Shown here: piece by piece, positions 12,823-21,917 of the stretch
Layout: each line of letters starts with the position of its first letter
Position numbering within the stretch: position 1 is the stretch's first letter
Assembly: GCF_022014235.1 (NCBI RefSeq)
Contig: NZ_JAKLTD010000001.1
Span: 200,188 to 264,187, forward strand
DNA length: 64,000 nucleotides
Source: Methanothermobacter sp. K4
GTDB taxonomy: Archaea; Methanobacteriota; Methanobacteria; Methanobacteriales; Methanothermobacteraceae
Direction of reading: 5' to 3'
Made by a program: the position numbers and the translations under genes
The notes under the pieces: generated by a model
The model's database searches: none
What the model was told of the DNA's origin: nothing
Seen by the model: the letters and a program-made list of their open reading frames with translations, nothing else

Positions 12823-13062
12823 TTGATTGAAGATGAGGCAGGACAGTCATCATCAGAATACATACTTCTATTTGGGGCCATAATAGTGGTTGCGATCCTG
12901 GCGCTTGTAATCTACAGGTCATACTTCCAGAGGAGCAACCTGAACTCTGCACAGGATACCGGTGAGGTTCGGAATAATACCGATACCGGGGAAACCGAGG
13001 GGGGTGGTGCTCCTCCCGTAAACAACAGTTCAGAGCCGCCTGTGCCACCATCAGTCCCCTGA
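12823..13062 (+). CDS. Second pilin-like protein with class III signal peptide
   Basis: A 79-residue paralog of the preceding gene. From the TTG at 12823, with AGGTG about seven bases upstream, it reads (M)IEDEAGQSSSEYILLFGA: a very short leader, then the classic Q-S-S-S-E-Y-I-L-L class III cleavage motif and a hydrophobic helix, followed by the same [15 protein letters not shown] block and a proline-rich tail (EPPVPPSVP). Forty-four consecutive bases (12913-12956) are identical to 12603-12646 in the first gene. The stop overlaps the end of the opposite-strand gene by 12 bases. The two pilin genes are almost certainly co-transcribed. Confidence 0.72.
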   Translation: MIEDEAGQSSSEYILLFGAIIVVAILALVIYRSYFQRSNLNSAQDTGEVRNNTDTGETEGGGAPPVNNSSEPPVPPSVP

Positions 13063-13569
13063 CCTGATACCATACCATGTAATGATGGATGCTGCCATCA
13101 CTGCCCCTGCAATGTTCATGGAAAGATCCCTCATGGTATCAGAGTAGAGGATGGCGGATGGCTCATAGTAGACCGCATAGCCTGTAATCTCATATAGGAG
13201 ACAGAAGAGAACCGCTGCTGACACCATGAATGCAAGTTCATCCCACCCATCCAGCCTCTCAAGTGTATCATCAAAAACCGTGGATGCTGCAAGGACAGCC
13301 AGGGACCCTGCAATGAAGTGTTCAGCCATGTTAACTGCCACAGGGTCAATGAGGGTCACTGAAGACTTCAGTGCAAGCTCAGCTGGAGGGTAGAGTACCG
13401 CTGCAAGATACAGTGCCTCTTTTTTAGGGGACCTCTGAGCAAATCCTGAAATGAAGAGGAATATCAGAAGACCCGCTATGAGTTTAAATCTGAGATGAGG
13501 CACTGAACCTGCAACTATAAATACTGCTGTCCACACCACAAGGAAAATCGAGAAGTATTTCCTGCCCAT
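13051..13569 (-). CDS. Small integral membrane protein, DUF2238/YjdF-like
   Basis: A 172-residue membrane protein with about five helices. The pattern N-M-x-E-H-F near the middle, E-x-x-G-Y after a hydrophobic helix, and Y-S-D-T-M-R-D-L-S-M-N near the end resembles the His/Glu/Asp pattern of the YjdF/DUF2238 membrane family; I rate that match as tentative. GGAGGCC lies five bases before the ATG at 13569. Its 3' end overlaps the convergent pilin gene. Function unknown. Confidence 0.7.
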   Translation of the reverse strand: MGRKYFSIFLVVWTAVFIVAGSVPHLRFKLIAGLLIFLFISGFAQRSPKKEALYLAAVLYPPAELALKSSVTLIDPVAVNMAEHFIAGSLAVLAASTVFDDTLERLDGWDELAFMVSAAVLFCLLYEITGYAVYYEPSAILYSDTMRDLSMNIAGAVMAASIITWYGIRSGD

Positions 13570-13597
13570 TTAATGGCCTCCAGGTCATTGAATAGCA

Positions 13598-13641
13598 GAG
13601 AGGATCTGTATCATCCTCTCATGCCAAAGATTATATATGGC
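13598..13641. promoter_or_regulatory. Divergent promoter with inverted repeat
   Basis: GAGAGGAT (13598-13605) and ATCCTCTC (13613-13620) form perfect 8-base arms around a 7-base spacer. A TATA box (ATTATATATGG, about 13630-13640) for the rightward gene follows ten bases later. The arms could bind a dimeric repressor or fold as an RNA hairpin for the leftward transcript. Confidence 0.5.
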
Positions 13642-13671
13642 TGCAAATTTATTATCTCTGGGTGATCAGCA

Positions 13672-14022
13672 ATGGAATTGAGATTCAGCTGTAAGGCAGT
13701 TGCTGCAGGTATAATACTCACAGCAGTCCTTGGACCCGTATTCAGATTCGTGATTCCATCATTCACAGGTATACTATCAATAATCGTGGCGGCAGTGGCA
13801 TGTGGTTACATTGCAGATGGTGAATATCCCGGTGGTGCCCTCAATGGGGCCATAATGGGGGCTGGTGTGGGGTTGATAAACATCCTGATTGTTTACCTTA
13901 AAACTGGATCAATGAATGCAGCCATCCTCTCAATACTCCTCTATGCCCTTGCTGGTGATGTGAGTCTCGGGATACTCGGTGGGGCTGCAGGTAGCGTCCT
14001 GAGATCCGCCACTGAATCATGA
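13672..14022 (+). CDS. DUF5518-type small membrane protein
   Basis: A 116-residue, four-helix membrane protein rich in Gly and Ala, with a GGALNGAIMGAGVG loop typical of the small methanobacterial DUF5518 family. No catalytic residues are evident. The start at 13672 follows GGTGAT with good spacing, and a TATA box lies near 13635. It is convergent with the DUF126 gene. Function unknown. Confidence 0.7.
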   Translation: MELRFSCKAVAAGIILTAVLGPVFRFVIPSFTGILSIIVAAVACGYIADGEYPGGALNGAIMGAGVGLINILIVYLKTGSMNAAILSILLYALAGDVSLGILGGAAGSVLRSATES

Positions 14023-14106
14023 CCCCCTGGTGGATGGGGCGCCCAGACCCTGATTTTCTCATTGCCCTGATTTACAGCTGTTCTTAAGGCTGTTATTGTG
14101 GAAAAA

Positions 14107-14538
14107 CTAGATCCTGATTTTTCCCTCCACCGCGTCCACCTCAACCTCCACTGAATCCTTTAGGATGTCGGAGAGATCCGCATCTGGCCTGTCAACCATG
14201 GGTATGCCTGCCATTATGGCTCCAGTTGCAATTATTGGCTCTGCATTTGAACATATTATGGCCGCTGGTGCGGTGCCGTTCTTTGACATCTGGAATATGA
14301 CATAGGATCCAACCGTTGAACCCTTACCGCCGGGTATCACAAGGACCTTTCCGCTCATCTTTCTCCCATGCAGTGGGTGCCTGGGGTCAATAACGGTACC
14401 GGTCTGGGGGTCAACACCTCCAAGGAAACTCAGAGGCTTATCTGAAATTATCACGGGACCCTTTCCCCTTCCCCTTGAAATGATTCTGCAGCTGATCTCC
14501 AAAGTAACCATCTCCATAAGATCTAACAGTTCAGACAA
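14107..14538 (-). CDS. Phosphomevalonate dehydratase small subunit (DUF126)
   Basis: Small subunit of the aconitase-like enzyme that dehydrates 5-phosphomevalonate in the archaeal mevalonate pathway to isoprenoid lipids. Family signatures are visible: [19 protein letters not shown], then [18 protein letters not shown] with the active-site serine. The large subunit (DUF521) is not in the window. The TTG at 14538 overlaps the end of truD by 8 bases and would make 143 residues; an ATG about 21-27 bases further in is also possible because most relatives begin close to the conserved core. Probably co-transcribed with truD. Confidence 0.8.
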   Translation of the reverse strand: MSELLDLMEMVTLEISCRIISRGRGKGPVIISDKPLSFLGGVDPQTGTVIDPRHPLHGRKMSGKVLVIPGGKGSTVGSYVIFQMSKNGTAPAAIICSNAEPIIATGAIMAGIPMVDRPDADLSDILKDSVEVEVDAVEGKIRI

Positions 14539-15778
14539 CGTCCTTCTTCATTATCTCCCTTAAAACAGAGGTTGCATAGCATCCCTTCGGTATTGAAAAT
14601 TCAACTGTGATTCCTTCAGGGCCGCTGCTGGCCGAAACATCCCATATTCTGAACCTTATGGCCCTCCTCATACCATGACTCCCAAGCTTAGGAACCTCTA
14701 TGGAGTTGAAGTCCGCGAGTGAAACACCCTCCTCCTGGAGTATCCTCCTCTCAATCTCCCCGGGCTTTCCATCTGCCAGTGGCACCTTACTACCGTAGAG
14801 TGGCGCTGTTGGGTGTGCCTCAAAATTGAGGATCATCTCCTCAACCTCCCCTGGATCCGGGTCATGGATTATGTGCTGCTCATTGTCTATGATGATGTCA
14901 CCCTCCACGTAGCTGTTTATGCCAAGAGCCACCCTCTCACTGACCGCCCGGTTGAAAAGGTAGGACTGATATGCATGGACGAACATCCTCTTGAGGGGCT
15001 TCGGGAGTGCGTGTACCGCGGTTATATAGGACCTTTGGGAGAGTTCTCCCTTTCTGAGGTCCCTGATGAGGACCCTGAGCATCATCCTCTCATACCTCAG
15101 TGAGGCAGGCATGAGTTCATATGCACCCTCAAGGTCCCCCATATCATATGCCCGCCTTGCCTCTGATACTAGCTCGGATTCCCCCTCAATTGGGTTTCCA
15201 ATGTAGGTGTCCACTGCCCCCTTCACATCACCATGCACCAGTGCCCTGCCAACGAGGTGTGTGATTGCCCTGGGGCTTCCGAATCGCTGCCATCCATAAT
15301 AGTTTGGAACACCCTTCTCCCGGAGCTCATCCAGGGCCTCCCTGGTCTTTTCAAGGGGCTCATCAGCTTCAGGGTCCCTTATGAGAATCTTAAATCTGTT
15401 ACCCCTTAACTGGCCCATCCTGAGCTTTTTTTCATTGGATGTGACCTTCAGAAACCTGACATTCCTGATCCGGTCCTCTATTGCCTTAACATCTTCAGGG
15501 TCTGTATTGCTGACGCATATCCACTGCCTGGTGACTGCGTTCCTGTCCTTCATCCCTGCGAATCCCATTCTCCTCCGGTCCAGGTGCAGTTCCCTTGCGA
15601 TGTCCAGGAGGACGTCCAGGGTTGTTCTACCCTCCTTCTCCAGCCATATCCATGTGTTGGGTCCGCTTCCGCTTGGCTTGATTAGTGGTAATTCCTCAAC
15701 CTGGAAGTCCCTGTTATGTACCCTGATCCTTCCGCCGATTCCCTCTGTTGATGTGATGTAGGTTTCTGCATTAAGCAT
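14531..15778 (-). CDS. truD: tRNA pseudouridine(13) synthase
   Basis: A 415-residue TruD-family enzyme that converts U13 of tRNAs to pseudouridine. The catalytic motif G[10 protein letters not shown] ([14 protein letters not shown], about residues 73-86) includes the nucleophilic aspartate, and the N-R-F-x-I-x-I-R motif ([10 protein letters not shown]) is present. Archaeal members are longer than bacterial ones, as here. GAGGTA lies five bases before the ATG at 15778. Its 3' end overlaps the DUF126 gene, suggesting translational coupling. Confidence 0.93.
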   Translation of the reverse strand: MLNAETYITSTEGIGGRIRVHNRDFQVEELPLIKPSGSGPNTWIWLEKEGRTTLDVLLDIARELHLDRRRMGFAGMKDRNAVTRQWICVSNTDPEDVKAIEDRIRNVRFLKVTSNEKKLRMGQLRGNRFKILIRDPEADEPLEKTREALDELREKGVPNYYGWQRFGSPRAITHLVGRALVHGDVKGAVDTYIGNPIEGESELVSEARRAYDMGDLEGAYELMPASLRYERMMLRVLIRDLRKGELSQRSYITAVHALPKPLKRMFVHAYQSYLFNRAVSERVALGINSYVEGDIIIDNEQHIIHDPDPGEVEEMILNFEAHPTAPLYGSKVPLADGKPGEIERRILQEEGVSLADFNSIEVPKLGSHGMRRAIRFRIWDVSASSGPEGITVEFSIPKGCYATSVLREIMKKDVV

Positions 15779-15829
15779 GATTGTACCTCAAAGCTGGAGA
15801 CTGAACTGTTAACCTCTAGGTATACGGCT

Positions 15830-17179
15830 TTATCTTCTATCAACTATGCGTTTTGGTCTTCCCTTGACCCTGTAGAATTCAAGCTCCCCGGGTCCTGTGA
15901 AGTTGAACAGTATCTCAAAAATGCCCTCTGTATATGCCTCATAGAGGTCTCTCTTATATTTGAAGAATGCCCTTATAAAGTTCTCCCTTATTATATCCGT
16001 GGCACAGTTTTCAGGGTCCTCACACTCCAGCGACACCCTCATTGTTATTGGCCCCTCATCCTCGTCTCCATAGAGGAAGGCCTCGTATTCACCTGTTAGA
16101 TAATCCATGTTCTCCCTCTGGAACACCGCGGCCTCAACGTCGACCCTGTTGAAGGGGTGTCCTGCCACCCAGAAGGTCTCAGCCTCCCTTTCAGGGTTCA
16201 TTATCCTCATATGGGTCCTTCCACATTTGCACTTCTCCCTTGAGATTACAACTGTGGTGTCCTCGGTGTCATAGTTGAGGAGGAGGGTTCCTGTTTTCTC
16301 ACCGACAGGCAGGAGCGTTGTGAGGACTATTCTGCCGCACTCACCATCCTCAACGAAGTCCCTCATTGTTGGATCATAAACGTCCAGGTGCACCAGGTCC
16401 TCAGGGACATGCAGACCCTCCTTGATATGGCATTCTCCGCACATGGTCCCCTCGGTGCTTCCATAGGTATTGTAGACTTCCACGCCCCATATTTCCTCCA
16501 CATAATCCCTTGATTCGGGTGCGAAGCTTTCACCGCCTGCAACCAGTCTCCTTATACTTGAATCCCTGGGGTCAAGTCCCTGTTCCTTCATGCGCCTCGC
16601 GAGCCTCAATAGCTTGAATATGCTTGCAACTATACCTGTGGGACGGTAGCTCTCCATTATCCTCACAGGAAAGGTGCATTTACCCTCGGGGATTATGGTC
16701 ATCCCTATCTTCTGTGCTGCCAGGGTCATGGTATTTGCACCCACATTCATGCCATAGGAGGCGCAGACCACAACCCTGTCACCCCTCTCAAATCCCTGGG
16801 ATACGAATGACCTTGCGTACTTCTCCGCGTACCTCTGCCAGTCCCCCCATGTTAGGAAGAAGGATTTCGGCCTTCCACTGGTACCGCTGGTCTCATGTAT
16901 GGTGTATATGTCCTCCCATGGGGCGCATCTGAATTCGAAGTCATCCCTTTCAGGGGGCTGGTTTTCCCTAACGGTTTCACCGGTTATTATCGGGAGCTCC
17001 CTTAGGTCCTCATGGCTCCTTATATCTGAGGGTCTGATACTGTTTTTCCTGAACCATTTATTGTAGAATGGGGAGTTCTCATAGGCATAGTTCACGGTAT
17101 ATCTTATCCTCTCCTCTATGAGGGCGTCCAGGTCCTCCCGTTCCATGGTCTCTATTTCAGGGTTGAAGTAGTTCCCCAT
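15830..17179 (-). CDS. ftsA: Coenzyme F390 synthetase
   Basis: Adenylate-forming enzyme of the phenylacetate-CoA ligase family that in Methanothermobacter adenylylates or guanylylates coenzyme F420 to F390 on exposure to oxygen. The 449 residues hold the phosphate-binding motif TSGTSGRPKSFFLTW (about 95-109) and YNTYGSTEGTMCGE, and end with the ligase C-terminal domain. A Cys-rich CKCGRTH segment is also typical of the family. The start at 17179 follows GGAGGTG by seven bases; a reading from 17239 has no site. The specific F390 call rests on the genus and my memory of the protein; other acyl-CoA ligase substrates cannot be excluded. Confidence 0.8.
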   Translation of the reverse strand: MGNYFNPEIETMEREDLDALIEERIRYTVNYAYENSPFYNKWFRKNSIRPSDIRSHEDLRELPIITGETVRENQPPERDDFEFRCAPWEDIYTIHETSGTSGRPKSFFLTWGDWQRYAEKYARSFVSQGFERGDRVVVCASYGMNVGANTMTLAAQKIGMTIIPEGKCTFPVRIMESYRPTGIVASIFKLLRLARRMKEQGLDPRDSSIRRLVAGGESFAPESRDYVEEIWGVEVYNTYGSTEGTMCGECHIKEGLHVPEDLVHLDVYDPTMRDFVEDGECGRIVLTTLLPVGEKTGTLLLNYDTEDTTVVISREKCKCGRTHMRIMNPEREAETFWVAGHPFNRVDVEAAVFQRENMDYLTGEYEAFLYGDEDEGPITMRVSLECEDPENCATDIIRENFIRAFFKYKRDLYEAYTEGIFEILFNFTGPGELEFYRVKGRPKRIVDRR

Positions 17180-17348
17180 GACAACCACACCTCCAGTTAT
17201 AGATTGGAGTGCATGGGATAAAGTTTTAATGGGGTGCATGATGATGAATCATTGGGAAGTCATACCGCAGTCAAAGTGTCAGCGGCCATCAGAATTTATG
17301 ATGAGAAAATTTGAAGGCCCATAAATCCCTTTAAAACTGAAAATAAAT

Positions 17349-17419
17349 GCCCTGACCGGGACTTGAACCCGGGTAATAGGATCCGCAGTCCTACGTGATA
17401 TCCGCTACACTATCAGGGC
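17349..17419 (-). tRNA. tRNA-Arg (anticodon GCG)
   Basis: The minus strand folds into a full cloverleaf of 71 bases. Acceptor arm GCCCTGA pairs with TCAGGGC, the anticodon arm is TAGGA-CTGCGGA-TCCTA giving anticodon GCG (reads CGC/CGU), and the T arm is CCGGG-TTCAAGT-CCCGG. The CCA end is not encoded. No intron is seen. A TATA-like AATATTAATA about 40 bases upstream (17455-17465) fits its promoter. Confidence 0.96.
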
Positions 17420-17479
17420 AAAATTAGGTCAATAATGAGGTTGTGGTGATCACCTATTAATATTTTTCCATGCCAGCAG

Positions 17480-17857
17480 TCACCTCCACACATAAAGCCT
17501 GAAGATCACAGTGCCCCGGCAGGCCACAGCGGTATCTATGTTTTCCGCATCACCCATTGAACCGCGGGAGGCAACTGTAACCTCTCCTGAACCGTTATCC
17601 ATGGTCAGGTTGTAGTTCATCCCCTCAAGGGTCATGTTGAGGAATCCTGATGCCAGTGTGGAATTAGGGGACTCTGCAAGTTCCTCGAGTAATGGTTTAT
17701 CTGCAGGGTAGGATGCCATCGTATCGAGGACATCTGAAGCTCCCATGGTGTCAGCCACAGGAGCCATGTGGGTGTTGATAACTGATGCTGTAAGTATGAA
17801 GACCACCGCAAGTCCAAGGACCGCATCCAGGCTTGATATGTAGCCCCCATCATCCAT
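17480..17857 (-). CDS. Pilin-like secreted protein, last gene of the cfbD cluster
   Basis: A 125-residue protein beginning MDDGGYISSLDAVLGLAVVF, a short acidic leader, Gly-Gly-Tyr and then a hydrophobic helix. This resembles archaeal type IV pilin-like N-termini, in which a short leader is cut just before the helix. The rest is a soluble, Asn/Ser-rich domain with one cysteine. The ATG at 17857 has GGTG upstream; a GTG at 17872 overlaps the previous stop by four bases and is the alternative. It follows the AIR-synthase-like gene without a gap. Function unknown. Confidence 0.65.
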   Translation of the reverse strand: MDDGGYISSLDAVLGLAVVFILTASVINTHMAPVADTMGASDVLDTMASYPADKPLLEELAESPNSTLASGFLNMTLEGMNYNLTMDNGSGEVTVASRGSMGDAENIDTAVACRGTVIFRLYVWR

Positions 17858-17868
17858 ATGGACACCAT

Positions 17869-19224
17869 TCACTTCCCTATGAGTTTAACAACCATGTCCT
17901 TTTTCTCTATGGCTCTCCTTGCTGCCTCCTCAACCTTCCTCTTCATCTCCTCAAAGTCATGGGGTGTTTCATCACCAACCATCTTCTTTATCTGTGTGTA
18001 GGCGGCCTCACGGAAGAGGGGTCTGAGCTCCTCCATCTCACCATCCCTTATGAGGAGGGGAACACCTGAGTCAGTGACCCTCCCCACCTCAGCTATGGGG
18101 ACACCTGCACCTTCAACTGCCCTCATTACATCATGGGCGGCATCCTCAGGCGCTATTATCATTAGTGAATCAATGGATACGCCGAGGGGGTCAATTTCAA
18201 GGTCCTCAAGCATTTCAAGTACCCTTGGGTTTACCATTGACCTCACAGCCTCGGCATCGAATTCAAGGCCCACCCCGGTGGTTGATGATATCTCATGGGC
18301 ATCGCCTCTGAGCCCGCCATTTGTGACGTCGGTCATTGCATGGATCACTTCAAGGAGCCCTGCCTCCATTATGGCCCCGGATGCCCTTATGAAGTTCACA
18401 TCAAGGGTCTCCCATACAACATCAAAGAGTCCATGGTATATGGCGGCTGTTGTAATGGTACCCCCACCTGAGCCCTCTGTAAGGAGTATAACGTCCCCTG
18501 GCTCGGCCCTCTTCCTTGCTGTTGGGGGTGTCCCTGAAACCCCAATGGCACCCACCGCACTCACGAGTCTGTCACCGAGGACCATGTCACCACCAACCCT
18601 CAATGTGCTCCCTGCAACCACGGGTACATCAACCAGTTCAGAAACCGCCGCGACACCCGCTGTGAAGTCAAAGAGTTTGCCAACATCCCCATCATCTGCA
18701 AGGTGGAGGTCGCTTATGAGTGCAACTGGACTGGAGCCCATGACGCAGACATCCCTCAGGGCTGCCCTTGTAACATGGAACCCCCCCAGGAAGGGGTACT
18801 CGCTGAGCCTCGAGTGGATGCCGTCAACGGCAGTTGTTATGTAGACCTCCCCATTAGCGGTGTCTGTCCTTACAACACCACCATCATCCTGGGCCTCAGG
18901 ATTTATGAATGCCCCGGTTTCTGTGCTTGATACGATCTCCGCGATTTTCCTGTGGACAAAGAAGTCTCCCTCTCCCCGGGATCCCACGCCCATCTCGCCC
19001 ATGCCAACACCTGCAGCGGGATATGATATTATCTCCCTCAAGCCATCGTCCAGAACATCCGTCCCCAGTGTATTTCTCACCTCATATACCACCGCATCGG
19101 CCATCCTCAGGGACCTCTCGATGTCGATATCCTTGAATTCCCGTATCCTCTCTGCCAGGATGCTTCTCAGGGATTCCTCGTCCATTTGGTCTATGTTGCG
19201 CCTTACAAATCCCTCTATATCCAT
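17869..19224 (-). CDS. AIR synthase-related protein (HypE/PurM superfamily)
   Basis: A 451-residue ATP-binding protein of the PurM/HypE/SelD fold, restricted mainly to methanogens as far as I recall. The N-terminal 100 residues are helical, followed by the superfamily's ATP-binding part (DDGGVVRTDTANGEVYITTAVDG near 115-137), GGTPPTARKRAEPGDVILLTEG, and MTDVTNGGLRGDAHEI. It is often annotated HypE-like, but the C-terminal cysteine that carries the thiocarboxamide/cyanide in HypE is missing (it ends VVKLIGK), so it is not HypE. GGTGAG precedes the ATG. It lies between hisH and a pilin-like gene. Substrate unknown. Confidence 0.8.
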   Translation of the reverse strand: MDIEGFVRRNIDQMDEESLRSILAERIREFKDIDIERSLRMADAVVYEVRNTLGTDVLDDGLREIISYPAAGVGMGEMGVGSRGEGDFFVHRKIAEIVSSTETGAFINPEAQDDGGVVRTDTANGEVYITTAVDGIHSRLSEYPFLGGFHVTRAALRDVCVMGSSPVALISDLHLADDGDVGKLFDFTAGVAAVSELVDVPVVAGSTLRVGGDMVLGDRLVSAVGAIGVSGTPPTARKRAEPGDVILLTEGSGGGTITTAAIYHGLFDVVWETLDVNFIRASGAIMEAGLLEVIHAMTDVTNGGLRGDAHEISSTTGVGLEFDAEAVRSMVNPRVLEMLEDLEIDPLGVSIDSLMIIAPEDAAHDVMRAVEGAGVPIAEVGRVTDSGVPLLIRDGEMEELRPLFREAAYTQIKKMVGDETPHDFEEMKRKVEEAARRAIEKKDMVVKLIGK

Positions 19225-19231
19225 TGAAAAC

Positions 19232-19828
19232 TCACCGCCTGATTATTTTCCTGAAGTTTCTCAGGATATCCAGTCCCACCTCACCGCTCTTTTCAGGGTG
19301 GAACTGGGTTGCATATACGTTACCTGCCTCAATGGCCGCTGTCATCTCAATACCATACTCGGTTGTTGCCGCCACAACGTCCTCTGCCGGTTCTGCATGG
19401 TATGAGTGGACAAAGTAGAAGTACTCATCCTCCACGCCATCAAGGAGTGGGGAGTCCCTCCTGGGGACCAGCTGGTTCCAGCCCATATGGGGGACCTTGT
19501 TTCCGGGGGGTATCCTCACCACCCTACCTGGTATGACATCAAGTCCCCTGACGCCAGGTGATTCCTGGCTCTCGGATAGGAGAACCTGGAGTCCCAGGCA
19601 TATGCCCAGGAAGGGTTTGCCCTCCTCTATGTTCCTGATTATTGTGTCCCTTAAATTCTCAAGTTTATTCATTGCACTTCCAAAGGCCCCGACCCCTGGA
19701 AGCACAAGGGCATCTGAGTCATTTAGGGATTCCGGGCTGGATGTTACCTGAACATCGGCACCTATCTTTCTGAAGGCGTTTGAGATGCTACGGAGGTTCC
19801 CGCTCCCATAATCTATGATGGCTATCAA
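19232..19828 (-). CDS. hisH: Imidazole glycerol phosphate synthase subunit HisH
   Basis: Glutaminase subunit that supplies ammonia to HisF in histidine biosynthesis. The 198 residues form a class I glutamine amidotransferase with oxyanion strand PGVGAFGSAM, nucleophile GICLGLQ (cysteine near residue 80) and QFHPEKSGEVG holding the catalytic His and Glu. The start is TTG at 19828, set by GGTGAT three bases before it. It begins 4 bases after the stop of the nucleotidyltransferase gene, so it belongs to the cfbD string rather than to a his operon. Confidence 0.94.
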   Translation of the reverse strand: MIAIIDYGSGNLRSISNAFRKIGADVQVTSSPESLNDSDALVLPGVGAFGSAMNKLENLRDTIIRNIEEGKPFLGICLGLQVLLSESQESPGVRGLDVIPGRVVRIPPGNKVPHMGWNQLVPRRDSPLLDGVEDEYFYFVHSYHAEPAEDVVAATTEYGIEMTAAIEAGNVYATQFHPEKSGEVGLDILRNFRKIIRR

Positions 19829-19832
19829 TGGA

Positions 19833-20837
19833 TCACCTGGTATAGTAGTCCTTCACCCTGACGGTGTCATTGAGGTGTGGCGTTGATACCTCATGGAGTA
19901 TAGTATTCTCCATTGCCACGATTGAGTGTCTCTCACCGGGCTCAATTCTGATGGTGTCGTTCTTGCTGAAGTACTCCTTCCTGTCCTCGAATTCAATGTA
20001 CCCTGAGCCTGATATTATGTACATGGTCTCATCCTTCTTCTCATGGTAGTGGAAGGAGGTCCTGTAGCCCTCCCTTATGAATAGCTCCTTTGTGAGGTAC
20101 TTCTCTGTGTCTATTAGGACCTTCTCATAGCCCCAGGGCTTGTCCTCCCTGTTACGGTACTCCTTGCGTATCTCCTCCAGCTCCTTGGATGTGTCTATTG
20201 CCATCCAGAAGAGTCCGTCCTCCCTGTAGTAGCCGAGTTTGTTTTCACTTGCCATGAGCGGGAAGAGTGTTTTCTCAATATCACCTGACTCGAAGTCCCC
20301 GAAGTCCAGCTGCCCCCTGGAGAAGTACACACCTGCATTTATGTAATAGTCAAGGAGTGGTTTCTCCCTGAAGCTGATTATCTTGTCCCCGCTGAGTTCC
20401 ACTATACCGTAGGGTGACTGCATCTTGGTTATGAAGATTGTGAGGGGGTAATCTGACATCTCCCCCAGGTGTATCATCTTCTTTATGTTCAGGTCTGCCA
20501 CCACATCCCCGTTACGTATTATGCACTGTTTATCTCCATCGATGGCCTCCATGCCCAGCCTTATTGCGTTGAGTGTTCCCAGGGGTTTCTCCTCCCTTAC
20601 ATATTCCAGTCTGAGGCCCTTGTACTCATCACCATATCTCTCCTCTATTTTATCCCCAAGGAATCCCGTAAGGAGGTATGTTTTCCTTATACCTGCATTT
20701 TTGAGGTCGAATAGCTGTTTATCCAGGATAGTATAGCCCTCTTTTATTTCTATGAGTGGTTTGGGTATTTTTTCTGTTAAAGGTCTCAGTCTCTTTCCAA
20801 ATCCACCGCAGAGTATCATTCCAACGGTTTCGGCCAA
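19833..20837 (-). CDS. Sugar-phosphate nucleotidyltransferase with C-terminal cupin
   Basis: A 334-residue fusion. Residues 1-220 are an NTP-transferase domain with the nucleotide motif [20 protein letters not shown] and DVVADLN-type metal aspartates. Residues about 235-334 form a cupin of the phosphomannose isomerase type II kind ([24 protein letters not shown]). It probably makes an activated sugar such as GDP-mannose for surface glycans. The start is TTG at 20837, immediately after the cfbD stop and preceded by GGTGAT. Mannose specificity is inferred. Confidence 0.85.
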   Translation of the reverse strand: MAETVGMILCGGFGKRLRPLTEKIPKPLIEIKEGYTILDKQLFDLKNAGIRKTYLLTGFLGDKIEERYGDEYKGLRLEYVREEKPLGTLNAIRLGMEAIDGDKQCIIRNGDVVADLNIKKMIHLGEMSDYPLTIFITKMQSPYGIVELSGDKIISFREKPLLDYYINAGVYFSRGQLDFGDFESGDIEKTLFPLMASENKLGYYREDGLFWMAIDTSKELEEIRKEYRNREDKPWGYEKVLIDTEKYLTKELFIREGYRTSFHYHEKKDETMYIISGSGYIEFEDRKEYFSKNDTIRIEPGERHSIVAMENTILHEVSTPHLNDTVRVKDYYTR

Positions 20838-21917
20838 TTAAATCACCTTCTCAATGTTTCTCCTCAGGGCATCTCCAAAGTCTGATGCAACGGTGGTGCT
20901 CTGTCCCAGGGTCCTTGCATGTGCATCCAGTTCAGCCACCACATGGGTGTATCCTAACTTTCTGAGTGGTTCAACAAGTCTCGGCCCGTCTGTAACGGCG
21001 ACGGATTCAAGTTCCAGCTCCTCAACAGGCAGGGCATGGGGGACACCTGATACGACTGCAAATTCTATTTTCTCATCCTCCAGTATCTCCGCTGCCCTTT
21101 TACCTGTTACAGGGTATTCGTCGAGACCCCCTGTTATGTAATCAACACGGTTGCCTGCCTCCTCTATTTTCACTAGTATGTTCTCTGCATGTCTGCGTAT
21201 CCTTGGAAGACCTGTGTTTCTGTCGAGATTTGCGATTATAAGAGGAGGGTTATCAGGGTTTACTGAGTTAAACGGGAGTGTCAGGGGATCTGAAAATAGG
21301 TATGATGTCTCCTTCTTGGCGTTAAGTACAAATGCAACTCTTTCACCATTTTTTATTGCCTCAAGGACCCTTAATGCCACCTCATCCTTGTCATCACCAT
21401 AGGAGGGGCGTATGTACTCACCCTGTGCCATTCCCCTTGTCTTCTCAATCTCAGTTGCAAGTTTGAGCATCTCTATCTGCCTCTCGGCCTCCTCCATGGG
21501 TATTATTCCCTGCTCTGCAGCCGCTTCAAGGACTATTATGGCCCCCTCGGTGTTGTCACCCTCACCGAATCCTCCATGGGATTCAACCGTTAGAACCTGT
21601 GCAGGTATACCTGCCCTCTGGACCGCCTCCCTGAGGTCCTCGCCTATTATCATGCTGGCGCAGGTTCCAACAACACCCACAAGTTCAGGTGAAAACATCT
21701 CATAGGCCTTTCTGAGTGTCTCTGCCAGTTTATCCGAGGCCCCGAATATGAAGTCCTGCTCTGACATTGCAGTGGTCAGCACCCTCACCCCATCGGTTTC
21801 AAGGAGCCTTCCTGTCCTGAAGCAGCACCCATGGGGGCCGTGGAGAATTATAACGTCAGCATCTAGGTCTCTGAGTGTGTAGAGTGATGCTGCTATTGGG
21901 CTGGGTCTTGGATGCAA
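20838..21917 (-). CDS. cfbD: Ni-sirohydrochlorin a,c-diamide reductive cyclase, catalytic subunit
   Basis: Nitrogenase-like (NifD/K-related) subunit of the enzyme that, with the NifH-like CfbC, reduces and cyclises the macrocycle during coenzyme F430 synthesis. The 359 residues show conserved cysteines in [12 protein letters not shown] (near 27-38) and [13 protein letters not shown] (near 85-97), the expected ligands for the intersubunit iron-sulfur cluster. The start is TTG at 21917, with the strong site GAGGTGA seven bases upstream. The leader contains three direct repeats that include copies of this ribosome site. First gene of a tight leftward cluster. Confidence 0.92.
   Translation of the reverse strand: MHPRPSPIAASLYTLRDLDADVIILHGPHGCCFRTGRLLETDGVRVLTTAMSEQDFIFGASDKLAETLRKAYEMFSPELVGVVGTCASMIIGEDLREAVQRAGIPAQVLTVESHGGFGEGDNTEGAIIVLEAAAEQGIIPMEEAERQIEMLKLATEIEKTRGMAQGEYIRPSYGDDKDEVALRVLEAIKNGERVAFVLNAKKETSYLFSDPLTLPFNSVNPDNPPLIIANLDRNTGLPRIRRHAENILVKIEEAGNRVDYITGGLDEYPVTGKRAAEILEDEKIEFAVVSGVPHALPVEELELESVAVTDGPRLVEPLRKLGYTHVVAELDAHARTLGQSTTVASDFGDALRRNIEKVI

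Noticed and set aside
17445-17454. Palindrome GGTGATCACC near tRNA-Arg as an operator
   Set aside because: Only 10 bp, and GGTGAT is a very common element here; chance is the simpler explanation.
18050-18844. 264-codon open frame antisense to the AIR-synthase-like gene
   Set aside because: Same reason: compositionally odd, no start signal, and the opposite frame has recognisable motifs.
17869-19224. HypE hydrogenase maturation protein
   Set aside because: The C-terminal cysteine needed for thiocarboxamide transfer is missing.
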